Source: Campylobacter iguaniorum (GTDB taxonomy: Bacteria; Campylobacterota; Campylobacteria; Campylobacterales; Campylobacteraceae). Taken from it: 64,000 bases of DNA. Below, piece by piece: positions 56,243 to 64,000 of the stretch. The stretch spans positions 62,001 through 126,000 of the forward strand of contig NZ_CP009043.1 in NCBI RefSeq assembly GCF_000736415.1, read 5' to 3'. The notes below the pieces were generated by a model. It saw nothing but the letters and a program-made list of their open reading frames with translations. It did no database searches and was not told the origin of the DNA. The position numbers were made by a program, and so were the translations under genes. The first letter of the stretch is position 1. The number at the start of each line of letters is the position of its first letter.

Positions 56243-58231
56243 ATGTCTAGTTCTGAAAATAAAACTAGCTTCACAAAGACCATAGTTGGTAAAATGGTTA
56301 GCGTATTATCTGTGTCTGCTTTAATATGCTTTAGCGTATTTTCGGTGTTTAATTATATCGATACAAAAAATATGATTAAAGACTTGTATTTTAATACATA
56401 TAAGGCTGGATTAAATATATCAATGGAATACATAAATGATTATTTTCATGATAATCTTGAGTTCCCTACTGATATATCAAATCATATTGTTTCTACTGCG
56501 AATGATGAAGAAGAGATGAAAAAAATGCTAAAAACCGCATTTCAGACAAGTTCTGGTATAGATGCTGTTTTTATCGGTTTTAATGACGGTAGAACTTTAA
56601 AAATAGATCAAAATACAAATGAAGTTTATGAAATACCAAATTTCGATGGAAGAACTAGAGAGTGGTTTATCCAAGCAAAATCTACAATGAAAAACGGATA
56701 TACAAAAATTTATAGTGATGTAACAACAAAAAAAGATATTATCACAGCTTTTAGCCCAGTTATAAAAGGCAATCAACTAATCGCCGTTGTCGGTGCAAAT
56801 ATATTTTTAGATAGCTTTAAAGACGTAATATCTAGTATGAAAATCACGAAAAATTCTGATCTTGTCTTTTTAGATGATAATGGAAATATATTAGTTCATC
56901 AAGATATTAACAAGGTGAATAATACAGATCCAAATTTCTACAAAAGAAATGTTGATATAATGAAAGAGAGTTACGCAGATAAAAACGGTAATGGCGGCAT
57001 AGTAGAAGCTGATGGGAATTACGCTATTTGCACCAAAATCAAAGCTGTTGATTACTGGAATATATGCAATATCGCTTCTTCAAATGGAATAAACAGCTAC
57101 GTTGCTGATGCGATGCTATCTCAAATATCTGCGATTATCATTCTTATCATTGCACTACTAGCAATTATAGCTTACGCTACAAAGCATTTTATTAGCCCTA
57201 TAAATTTGATAAGAAATGGATTAAATAGCTTCTTCGACTTCCTCCACCACAAGAATGACAATCCTAAAGTAATAGAGATAAAGACTAATGATGAGTTTGG
57301 TATCATATCTAAGCTTATTAATGAAAACATTGCAAATGTTAAATCTGCTCTTGATCAAGATGATAAAGCTGTAAATGAGTCTTTAACTAGAGCTAAAGAG
57401 GTAGAGAGTGGAAACCTTAGTGTAAGAATAATAAATACTCCATACTCTCCAGGTCTTAGACAACTAAGAGATGTACTTAATAATATGCTTGATGTATTAC
57501 AAGCTAAGATTGGTAAAGATATAAATGTTATCCAAAAAACATTTGATGATTTTAAAAATCTAGATTTTACTTCTAGTATATCTGATGCTAATGGCGAAGT
57601 AGAAAAGGTAACTAATCTACTAGGTAGTCAAATAACAAATATGCTAAGAGATAATCTAGCTCAAGCAAATAACTTACAAGAAAAAGCAAATGATCTAAAA
57701 ACTTATGTAAGCTCACTAAATGAAGGAGCTAAATCTCAAGCAGAATCACTTCAAGAAAGTGCAGCAGCTGTTGAAGAGATGAGTAGCTCTATGAACTCTA
57801 TAAATGAAAGAGCTAGTGAAGTAATCAAACAAAGTGAAGACATTAAAAACATCATTACTATAATAAGAGATATAGCAGATCAAACAAATCTTCTAGCTCT
57901 AAATGCAGCTATTGAAGCAGCACGTGCTGGAGAGCATGGTAGAGGATTTGCAGTAGTTGCTGATGAAGTTAGAAAACTAGCTGAAAGAACTCAAAAATCT
58001 CTTGGCGAGATAGAAGCTAATGTAAATATCCTAAGCCAAAGCATAAATGAGATGAGCCAAAGCATAGGTGAACAAACTGAAGCTATAAATCAAATCAATC
58101 AAGCTGTAGTAAGTGTAGATGAACTAACCAAACAAAATGTTGATATAGCTAGCAATAGCAATAGAGTAACTACTGAAGTAGAAAAGATAGCTGATATTAT
58201 TGTTAGTGAAGTTAAGAAGAAGAAGTTTTAA
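56243..58231 (+). CDS. Methyl-accepting chemotaxis protein with dCache domain
   Basis: 662 aa. TM1 at about residues 18-38, a periplasmic double-Cache domain to about 290, TM2 at about 293-313, linker, and a signalling domain with tip [38 protein letters not shown]. In the sensor, RTREWF and [16 protein letters not shown] resemble the amino-acid-binding dCache motif, but the usual Asp before the last strand is replaced (VVGANIF). It lies 41 bases after the kinase and may belong to the same transcript. No CheR-binding pentapeptide is seen. Confidence 0.93.
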   Translation: MSSSENKTSFTKTIVGKMVSVLSVSALICFSVFSVFNYIDTKNMIKDLYFNTYKAGLNISMEYINDYFHDNLEFPTDISNHIVSTANDEEEMKKMLKTAFQTSSGIDAVFIGFNDGRTLKIDQNTNEVYEIPNFDGRTREWFIQAKSTMKNGYTKIYSDVTTKKDIITAFSPVIKGNQLIAVVGANIFLDSFKDVISSMKITKNSDLVFLDDNGNILVHQDINKVNNTDPNFYKRNVDIMKESYADKNGNGGIVEADGNYAICTKIKAVDYWNICNIASSNGINSYVADAMLSQISAIIILIIALLAIIAYATKHFISPINLIRNGLNSFFDFLHHKNDNPKVIEIKTNDEFGIISKLINENIANVKSALDQDDKAVNESLTRAKEVESGNLSVRIINTPYSPGLRQLRDVLNNMLDVLQAKIGKDINVIQKTFDDFKNLDFTSSISDANGEVEKVTNLLGSQITNMLRDNLAQANNLQEKANDLKTYVSSLNEGAKSQAESLQESAAAVEEMSSSMNSINERASEVIKQSEDIKNIITIIRDIADQTNLLALNAAIEAARAGEHGRGFAVVADEVRKLAERTQKSLGEIEANVNILSQSINEMSQSIGEQTEAINQINQAVVSVDELTKQNVDIASNSNRVTTEVEKIADIIVSEVKKKKF

Positions 58232-58238
58232 GTAGCAT

Positions 58239-58272
58239 AAGTGGCTTATATAATTAAGCCACTTTCTTTATA
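58239..58272 (+). terminator. Terminator after the chemoreceptor
   Basis: Perfect 10-bp stem AAGTGGCTTA / TAAGCCACTT with loop TATAAT, followed by TCTTTATA. Ends the signalling cluster. Confidence 0.75.
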
Positions 58273-58359
58273 TAAATTTATGTATTCGACTTTTTTTACA
58301 TATTTTTTTGTTAATATTTTTCTATAAATTTAAAAAGTATAAAAGTATATAGGACAAAT

Positions 58360-58617
58360 ATGGGATACCAGTATTCAAACATTTTGCTAGAAGAGAGCTT
58401 ACTTATATTAGAAAAATACAGAAACGAAATCACAACAGAACAATACCAACAAAACAGATCTATAATTTACAATTACGCTTTAGATGGTAGATATATGGAT
58501 GAAGAAGGCGTCGTTGTGTTGATCGAAATCGACAAAAAGTCCAAAATGACGACATGGAACGATCTCATTGCCAAATACAAAAAAGCAGTCATAGATAGTG
58601 ATTGCAAGGCGTATTAG
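58360..58617 (+). CDS. Small hypothetical protein (85 aa)
   Basis: 85 aa, ATG after TAGGAC. No recognisable motif. Predicted mainly helical with charged residues (SNILLEESLLILEKYRNEITTEQY; two Lys-rich stretches near the end). Not a membrane protein. Stands alone between the chemoreceptor and an opposing small gene; function unknown. Confidence 0.6.
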   Translation: MGYQYSNILLEESLLILEKYRNEITTEQYQQNRSIIYNYALDGRYMDEEGVVVLIEIDKKSKMTTWNDLIAKYKKAVIDSDCKAY

Positions 58618-58632
58618 ACCAAATTTGATATT

Positions 58633-58845
58633 CTAATGATGAAATCTAAAGTTGTTCCAATCTATGTTTTGATTTTTTATGATTATGCTATCTAGGTTGC
58701 AAGCATTTTGAGTGCAGATTTCACTACTTTTATTTTCTTTACTTTTTATTTCTTTGTTGATTGCTTCATTTGTACTATTTATGTTTGTTTGAATATAGAT
58801 TGAAAATAGAACCAAAATATATGGTATAAATTTAAGATTTTTCAC
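58633..58845 (-). CDS. Small exported hypothetical protein (70 aa)
   Basis: 70 aa from a GTG preceded by AAGGAAAT. The first 20 residues are hydrophobic after Lys-Asn-Leu-Lys (a signal peptide or membrane anchor), followed by a polar Asn/Lys-rich region with two Cys (EICTQNAC), possibly a disulfide. Opposes the 85-aa gene, with stops 15 bases apart. I do not recognise a family. Confidence 0.5.
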   Translation of the reverse strand: MKNLKFIPYILVLFSIYIQTNINSTNEAINKEIKSKENKSSEICTQNACNLDSIIIKNQNIDWNNFRFHH

Positions 58846-58924
58846 GATTATTTCCTTGCTATTTTCAAAAATAATAACAAAAAAAAGTGGTAAAAAAATC
58901 GCTTGAATTATAAATAATTAGAAT

Positions 58925-59617
58925 CTAAATTTTATTGTTCAAATCCCAATCAATAGGCGTTTGCGAGGTTTGTTTAAGGTAGTCATTGCACTTTGAGAAG
59001 TGCTTGCAACCAAAAAATGCTCCACGTGCTAGTGGGCTTGGGTGAGCTGCGCTTAGTATTAGATGCTTGTTAGCTTCTATGAGCGGGATTTTGGCTTTTG
59101 CTGGATTGCCCCAAAGCATAAAAACTACGTTTGATTTTTTGTCGCTTATATTTCGCACAACTGCGTCGGTGAATCTTTGCCAGCCAAAGCTTGAGTGAGA
59201 ACCAGGCATGCCAGCTGCTACGCTTAGACTTGTGTTTAGTAGTAAAACGCCTTGTTTTGCCCAGTAAGATAGATCGCCAGAGTTTGGCTCGTTTATGCCC
59301 AGATCATCTTTTATCTCTTTATACACATTGATTAAGCTTGGTGGTATTCTTACGCCTTTTGGTACTGAAAAGCTTAGTCCCATAGCCTGACCTGCACCAT
59401 GATATGGATCTTGTCCTAAGATGACTACTTTGACTTTGTCAAATGGGGTTAGATTAAATGCGTTAAATATGAGATTATTTGGGGGATATACTGTGCTTGA
59501 TTTTAGAGCGTTGATTAAATTTACTTTGATATCTAAAAAATATGGGCTTAGAAATTCATCTTTTAAGACTTCTTTCCAGCTTGGATCTATTTGGACTTTA
59601 GCTAAATCGATTTGCAT
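58925..59617 (-). CDS. ung: Uracil-DNA glycosylase
   Basis: 230 aa. Removes uracil from DNA. GQDPYHGAGQAMGLSFSVP holds the catalytic Asp, and LSAAHPSPLARG the catalytic His. LLLNTSL is the central motif. Its start is 8 bases after a terminator hairpin belonging to the upstream rplT gene, and no normal ribosome-binding site fits between them. Confidence 0.96.
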   Translation of the reverse strand: MQIDLAKVQIDPSWKEVLKDEFLSPYFLDIKVNLINALKSSTVYPPNNLIFNAFNLTPFDKVKVVILGQDPYHGAGQAMGLSFSVPKGVRIPPSLINVYKEIKDDLGINEPNSGDLSYWAKQGVLLLNTSLSVAAGMPGSHSSFGWQRFTDAVVRNISDKKSNVVFMLWGNPAKAKIPLIEANKHLILSAAHPSPLARGAFFGCKHFSKCNDYLKQTSQTPIDWDLNNKI

Positions 59618-59625
59618 AAATTAAA

Positions 59626-59642
59626 AGCCCCAAAAAGGGGCT
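59626..59642 (-). terminator. Terminator of rpmI-rplT
   Basis: On the minus strand AGCCCC / GGGGCT with a T5 loop, followed by TTTAATTT. It sits 4 bases beyond the rplT stop and just 8 bases before the ung ATG. Confidence 0.75.
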
Positions 59643-59646
59643 AGAA

Positions 59647-60000
59647 TTATAAAGCTTTTTTAGCTTCTGCTACGATAGCAGCGAATGCAGCTGCATCATT
59701 CATAGCAAGATTTGCCAAAACTTTTCTGTCAAGGGCGATATTTGCTTTTTTAAGACCATTCATAAATCTTGAATAGCTTATGTCATTTAGTCTGCAAGCA
59801 GCGTTGATTCTGATGATCCATAAACGGCGGAAATCACGTTTTTTCGCACGTCTATCGCGGAATGCATAAACTAAACTTCTTTCTAATTGTTCTTTTGCTT
59901 TTCTAAAATGTTTATGTCTAGCACTGTAAAAACCACGAGCTAGTTTTAGAACTTTTTTATGGCGTCTTCTTCTTACTACGCCTGTTTTAACTCTTGCCAT
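59647..60000 (-). CDS. rplT: 50S ribosomal protein L20
   Basis: 117 aa; [20 protein letters not shown] and [20 protein letters not shown] are L20 signatures. Follows rpmI after 84 bases; infC is not adjacent, unlike in many bacteria. Confidence 0.97.
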   Translation of the reverse strand: MARVKTGVVRRRRHKKVLKLARGFYSARHKHFRKAKEQLERSLVYAFRDRRAKKRDFRRLWIIRINAACRLNDISYSRFMNGLKKANIALDRKVLANLAMNDAAAFAAIVAEAKKAL

Positions 60001-60084
60001 ATTTATCCTTTACAAATTGGCGTCCATATCTGGAACTTGTCCTAAACTCTAAATTTAGGAGGTCAAATGACTGATGTCAAAAAC

Positions 60085-60276
60085 TTATATACAAAGCATT
60101 TTTTTAACAGCTGAAACGTTAGTACTATCTACATAATGAGATTGTCTAAGGTCTCTCATACGCTTAGATGGCTTTTTAGTCAAGATATGGCTTCTAAATG
60201 CTGAGCCTCTTTTTATCTTGTTTTTACCAACTTTAAAGCGTTTAGCTGCACCGCGAACAGATTTCATCTTTGGCAT
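60085..60276 (-). CDS. rpmI: 50S ribosomal protein L35
   Basis: 63 aa; [20 protein letters not shown] and [19 protein letters not shown] fit L35. A -10-like TAAAAT lies at 60306-60311 upstream. Confidence 0.96.
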   Translation of the reverse strand: MPKMKSVRGAAKRFKVGKNKIKRGSAFRSHILTKKPSKRMRDLRQSHYVDSTNVSAVKKMLCI

Positions 60277-60380
60277 ACTAATCCTTTACTTTAAAATGAA
60301 CGCTGATTTTACCAAAAAATTGATAAATTTAAGCTAAATTTTATCTATACTTTTATATATGCGTTTTGTGGCTAGCAAAT

Positions 60381-61001
60381 TTACCAGCTCACAGACTTGC
60401 TAGAACCTGTTTTGTTGATGGTTTGCTCATCTTCCCAAAAGACAAGGCCAGAGGCGAGATCAGTCATTCTAAGTAAGAAAAAATATTCTACTTGGACTTT
60501 GCCACTACTGAGTTTTACATTGTCTTGTCTGATTTTGCCACTCAGTGAGAAATCTGGCGAGATGAGAGTTCCTTTTTTGGCTATTGTATCTTGGTTGAAC
60601 TCATCGTTTTGCCTTAGCTCTCTTACATCTTCACTCATGCCATCGATTGCCCCACCCGCAGCTACTGCTGAAGTCAGGATAAATTTGCCTGATTTTCTTA
60701 GGGCTGTGGTGATCTTGGCAGTGAGTTTGTCTGTGTCGATTCTTTGGGGAGTATCATTTACGATTAAGCCCATTGCGACTACTTTTTTGCTGCCTTTTAT
60801 ATCGTTAAATGCTGGATCGCTAAGCATGCTATTTATCATGGTTGTGGCTGCGTTTTCGAAGTCTTGTCTGTCTAATCCCATGCTGAGTGACTCGCCTAAG
60901 TCCTCTTGGGCTGCTGTGCCGTCTGTGTACAGTATTTTGGTACTACATCCACCAAAAAGTAAAGCACCAAGGCTAAGTGCTAATATGAGTGATTTTTTCA
61001 T
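60381..61001 (-). CDS. LpoB-like lipoprotein (PBP activator family)
   Basis: 206 aa. Signal peptide with lipobox LFGGC, lipidated Cys at about residue 19. SKKVVAMGLIVNDTPQRIDTDKL and FSLSGKIRQDNVKLSSGKVQVEYFFLLRMTDLASGLVFWEDEQ match LpoB, which in E. coli activates penicillin-binding protein 1b. In Campylobacter a PBP-activating role is not established. Third gene of a leftward lipoprotein operon, 9 bases after the YcfL-like gene. Confidence 0.8.
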   Translation of the reverse strand: MKKSLILALSLGALLFGGCSTKILYTDGTAAQEDLGESLSMGLDRQDFENAATTMINSMLSDPAFNDIKGSKKVVAMGLIVNDTPQRIDTDKLTAKITTALRKSGKFILTSAVAAGGAIDGMSEDVRELRQNDEFNQDTIAKKGTLISPDFSLSGKIRQDNVKLSSGKVQVEYFFLLRMTDLASGLVFWEDEQTINKTGSSKSVSW

Positions 61002-61010
61002 TTTTATCCT

Positions 61011-61379
61011 TTATTTTTCTTTCATATCGATTTTTATGTTTGTAGCTCTTGCGTCTGTGGCGACTGCTGTTATGACAACTTCTTTATCAGGAGTAACTCT
61101 TATATAGCGGTACCTCTCATCAAGTGCACTTCTTAGGACAAATCCATAGCTATCTATCCAACTTATTTTGTATTCGATATCCACTGCATCAGAGGATTTG
61201 AGTATGATTTCGACTTCTAAAAGGTCGTTTGCATTTCTTCTTTTTTTGTAGTCTTGAATGACGTCTTTGTCTAGTGAAGACTGCACGTTAAACTCGCTTT
61301 TATCTATCTTGTCAAGAGGATGAGATGCACATCCCACAAATAAAGCACCAGCTAAAGCTAATAAAAAAACTTTTTTCAT
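61011..61379 (-). CDS. YcfL-like lipoprotein
   Basis: 122 aa. Lipobox FVGC at about residue 17. The body (LLEVEIILKSSDAVDIEYKISWIDSYGFVL) matches the YcfL/DUF1425 family, usually encoded next to LpoB. Function unknown. Lies 3 bases after the COG3014-like gene. Confidence 0.78.
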   Translation of the reverse strand: MKKVFLLALAGALFVGCASHPLDKIDKSEFNVQSSLDKDVIQDYKKRRNANDLLEVEIILKSSDAVDIEYKISWIDSYGFVLRSALDERYRYIRVTPDKEVVITAVATDARATNIKIDMKEK

Positions 61380-61382
61380 ATT

Positions 61383-62723
61383 TTACCTTTGTATTATTGT
61401 CGTATGGCTTGGAGCAGAGCGTAAAGGCGATCTGACAAGCACCAGCGTATCTTTTGTTTCATCTAAATTTTGCTCAAATAAAATTCTGCCATTTGGCACG
61501 CTTATCGTAATTTTACCTTTATTTTCTATCATAATTACTGAAACGCTTTTTGGCAAACCAGTCCAAGAGCGGACATTTGCTCTAGTGCTTACGCTAGTTA
61601 GCAAGCTACTCAGCAACGCCAGCCAGCCGCCAGTATCGTCGTTTTTGGCTACGGCTATGTTTAAGGCTGTTTTGGTCGCTGTGGAGGTCAGGGATTTGAG
61701 TATCATGGAGGGCATATTGATTTTAAATTCAGTCGCAACAATGCTATCTAAGTTTATCAAATTTGAAGTTTGAGCCAAATTTGCTTCTATGGTTTCATAA
61801 GATGAGCCTTGCTTTTTTAGCGTTTCAAACGCCACGCTTGTGGTGACTATTTTTTTATCAACGACAAAAGGCAAGGTGAGCCTAAACTCATCTTTGATAG
61901 CTCCAAGCCCGTCTTCATAAATCAAAAATATATATTTTTTGGACTTTTGCGGATTTATGGACGCAGCTTGCTTGGCAAATGTTGCGTATTGCTTTTGGAT
62001 CTCTTTGTTGTTTGGGTGGATTATAGCTATTTCTTTTAGCAAGTCGCTAGCTCTTTTGTAGTCATTATCCATGTAGAAAAACACAGAAGCAAGGTAGGTG
62101 GCGTATGGATTTGTGAAGTCTTTGACGGTGTCAAATTCTCTAAATAGCGAGTTATAATTCGCAGATATATTTTTGAAATTTGAGGCTACATTTTTGTCAT
62201 AGTTTTTGTCTAAATCATCTCTGTTTTTTTCTATTTGATTTGCGAAATACTCTTTTGCCAGCTCTTGTCTCATAAGGGCTCGATTAAACTCAACTCTAGC
62301 GTTTTGAAAATCGCCTAAACTCATGAAATTTAGAGCTTTGTATGAGTTTAGCATAATCCTTTCGTGCATTGAGCCTTCATAGTCTGAGATGTTTTCATTT
62401 ATGAGCGTTGAAGTTATGATTTTCGTGCCTTTTAGGGCGTAATTTTGCAAATCAACGTCGTATTTGTAAGCGTCTTCAACTGCGTCAAAAAACTCTATGC
62501 TTTGAGCAAATTTAGAGCAATTTCTAGCGATCAGTCCAGCATTTAAGCCGTTGTATATGGCGTCATCATTGTCTTTGACTTTTTCTAAGCTTTGAGCCAA
62601 AAACTCATCATCGCAGTAGCTATTTACTATCATATTTTGAAAATCGTTGTTTGTGGCTGCGTGGTTTGCACATCCAACAAAAAATAGGGTAAAAAAGAGA
62701 GATAATAGTAAATTTAGCTTCAT
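61383..62723 (-). CDS. COG3014-like lipoprotein with helical repeats
   Basis: 446 aa from the ATG at 62723; the longer upstream frame overlaps the efflux gene and is not used. The start gives a lipoprotein signal (LFFTLFFVGC). Residues about 30-270 are helical and TPR-like (NARVEFNRALMRQELAKEYFANQ, YKRASDLLKEIAIIHPNNKEI). The C-terminal part is beta-rich. First gene of the operon with the YcfL-like and LpoB-like genes; this trio is widespread in proteobacteria and probably acts at the outer membrane/peptidoglycan interface. Confidence 0.8.
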   Translation of the reverse strand: MKLNLLLSLFFTLFFVGCANHAATNNDFQNMIVNSYCDDEFLAQSLEKVKDNDDAIYNGLNAGLIARNCSKFAQSIEFFDAVEDAYKYDVDLQNYALKGTKIITSTLINENISDYEGSMHERIMLNSYKALNFMSLGDFQNARVEFNRALMRQELAKEYFANQIEKNRDDLDKNYDKNVASNFKNISANYNSLFREFDTVKDFTNPYATYLASVFFYMDNDYKRASDLLKEIAIIHPNNKEIQKQYATFAKQAASINPQKSKKYIFLIYEDGLGAIKDEFRLTLPFVVDKKIVTTSVAFETLKKQGSSYETIEANLAQTSNLINLDSIVATEFKINMPSMILKSLTSTATKTALNIAVAKNDDTGGWLALLSSLLTSVSTRANVRSWTGLPKSVSVIMIENKGKITISVPNGRILFEQNLDETKDTLVLVRSPLRSAPSHTTIIQR

Positions 62724-62820
62724 TATTTTTCTTAAATTTGATTGTTTGATTTTATCCAAAAAGCGGTTTTTTGTCAAAATAATGGTGTTTAGAGCCAGAT
62801 ATTTGGCTCTAAATCTGGCG

Positions 62821-64000
62821 TTATTTTGTAGAGTTTGAATCAGCGTTAAAGCCGCCGCCAAGTGCTTTATAAACCCCAACGACGCTTGAAGCGACTTCTA
62901 GTTTGGACTGAGCTAGACTGAGTTTGGCACTTAGCAGGTTTCTTTGAGAGTCTAAAAACTCAAGATGCGTGCTATATCCTGCATCATATCTGATTTTAGC
63001 AAGGTCATAGACTTTGGTTTGAGAGTTGGCAAGCTCTTGCATGCTTTGCTCTTTTAAGACTGAGTTTTTACGGCTATTTAGCGCGTCTTTTATCTCGCCA
63101 AAAGCGTTTTTGATAGCCTTATCATAATTTAGCAAGCTTGCGTTTTGGTCTAAATTTGCTAGTTCGACGTTGTTTGATGTCCTACCAAAATCAAGCAAAG
63201 GCATAACCACGCTTCCACCAATACTCCAAGTGTTTGCATTATTTATCAAAAATCTATCAAATTCATCGCTACTATATCCAAAAACTCCAGTCAAAGATAG
63301 CTTTGGAAGCCACGCAGTTCTTGCTACGCCAACCATAAAATTTGAAGCTCTAAGGCTCTCAAGCGAGCTTGCTACATCTGCTCTGTGGAGCAAAATATCT
63401 GAGCTTATGCCTTCTGGAACATCTGGAGAAAGTGGCAATATTTTTGGCGCTGCTATGCTTTTGTTTAGTATTTCATCTGGATTTTGACCTATTAGCAAGG
63501 CAAGGGCAGTGTTTGTTTGTGAAATTTGGTTTTGCAAAGTGATGAGCTGTGTTTTTGCCATATCTACGCTGGCTTTTGCTTGATAATATGTAAGCTCATC
63601 TATGCTTCCAGCATCAAGCTGCTTTTGTCTATAAAATAGAGTGTTTTCATAAGTTTTTAGCGTATCTTTTAAGATCTCTTCTTGCTCATTTAGGGATATT
63701 AAGCTTAAATATGTGTTTGCTACGCTTGAAGCTATTGTTAATTTAGCTGTTTCATAATCATATTTTGTGGCTTTGAACACTGCTTCTTTGGCGTTTGCTG
63801 TGTCTCTTACTCTGCCCCAAAGATCGATTTCATAGCTTAGAACTGAGCTTAAGCCAAATGAGTTATATCTGCTTTGTGGTTGTCTTGAAAATGTCTCGCC
63901 GCTACTTTGGTTTTTGCTCGCACTGCCTTCAAGAGAGATATTTGGCAAAAAATCCAAATTTGCTTGGTTTAAATTTATGCTAGCTTTTTGTAAATTATTT
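62821..64000 (-). CDS. Outer-membrane efflux lipoprotein (NodT/CmeC family), 5'-truncated by window edge
   Basis: The frame is open to the right edge of the window, so the gene begins beyond it; a TTG at 63957 is not the start. About 393 codons are visible. The protein is the TolC-type channel of an RND pump: coiled-coil hairpins (ASSVANTYLSLISLNEQEEIL), LPNISLEG, TEMVGVARTAWLPKLSLTGVFGYSS-like MVGVARTAWLPKLSLTGVFG, and the end VGVYKALGGGF typical of NodT/CmeC proteins. The inner-membrane pump and adaptor genes would be expected to the right of the window. CmeC identity is likely but not certain. Confidence 0.85.
   Translation of the reverse strand, partial: NNLQKASINLNQANLDFLPNISLEGSASKNQSSGETFSRQPQSRYNSFGLSSVLSYEIDLWGRVRDTANAKEAVFKATKYDYETAKLTIASSVANTYLSLISLNEQEEILKDTLKTYENTLFYRQKQLDAGSIDELTYYQAKASVDMAKTQLITLQNQISQTNTALALLIGQNPDEILNKSIAAPKILPLSPDVPEGISSDILLHRADVASSLESLRASNFMVGVARTAWLPKLSLTGVFGYSSDEFDRFLINNANTWSIGGSVVMPLLDFGRTSNNVELANLDQNASLLNYDKAIKNAFGEIKDALNSRKNSVLKEQSMQELANSQTKVYDLAKIRYDAGYSTHLEFLDSQRNLLSAKLSLAQSKLEVASSVVGVYKALGGGFNADSNSTK

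Noticed and set aside
60397..61107. 236-codon open frame on the plus strand
   Set aside because: It lies antisense to the LpoB-like and YcfL-like genes, which have clear lipoprotein signals and family motifs. The plus-strand product is low-complexity and hydrophobic, with no ribosome-binding site.
62724..62879. 52-codon N-terminal extension of the COG3014-like gene
   Set aside because: It overlaps the efflux gene and would hide a good lipoprotein signal that begins at 62723.

Overview
The window is bacterial chromosome from an epsilonproteobacterium (Campylobacterota), most likely Campylobacter. The evidence is AT-rich DNA, a cytolethal distending toxin operon cdtABC, a dba-dsbI pair, a ribosomal S10-spc-alpha cluster without rpmD, and a nifU-like / hypothetical / murE / ybaB / PDZ / ispA / tkt block that I recall from Campylobacter jejuni. 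The combination of cdtABC with anaerobic ribonucleotide reductase (NrdD/NrdG) points to the C. fetus / hyointestinalis / lanienae side of the genus rather than C. jejuni. Species assignment is inference. All product names rest on motif and family recognition by eye.

Layout. 1-16150 is a surface-polysaccharide locus. The first 8 kb is very AT-rich and contains two glycosyltransferases, a DegT-like PLP protein, a FemAB/GNAT-like protein, a polysaccharide deacetylase, a polytopic membrane protein and an asparagine synthetase. The rest has a less AT-rich composition and contains a bi-domain oxidoreductase, a heparinase II/III-like protein, a WbuB-type glycosyltransferase, wecB, wecC and, convergent, an initiating sugar-phosphate transferase. 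The wecB/wecC pair implies a UDP-ManNAcA-containing glycan. 16365-18509 is an apparently intact cdtABC operon. 18798-23650 is an anaerobic ribonucleotide reductase locus in which the glycyl-radical domain of NrdD is missing from the large protein. It is instead encoded as a separate 52-aa ORF downstream of an intervening nadV-like gene, followed by nrdG. This locus carries long palindromic elements, a G-quadruplex-like tract and a strong hairpin.

23653-27337 holds a pseudopilin with a G10 tract at its start, nrdB, a nitrilase-family gene, pcm and sodB. 27474-41768 is the S10-spc-alpha ribosomal cluster through rpoA and rplQ, with an apparent terminator between rpsH and rplF and a repeat-rich gap between map and infA. 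41946-50241 is the housekeeping block nfu-like to tkt, with panD and a chemoreceptor inside it. 50280-51959 (minus) is dba-dsbI, with dsbI interrupted by one in-frame stop.

52183-58231 is an apparent signalling unit: response regulator, periplasmic family-5 solute-binding protein and membrane histidine kinase with overlapping genes, then a dCache chemoreceptor. The kinase and the chemoreceptor share a homologous cytoplasmic linker. 58360-64000 contains small unknown genes, ung, rplT-rpmI, a three-lipoprotein operon (COG3014-YcfL-LpoB type) and the 3' part of a NodT/CmeC-type outer-membrane efflux gene that runs off the right edge. I found no tRNA, rRNA, CRISPR array, insertion sequence or prophage.
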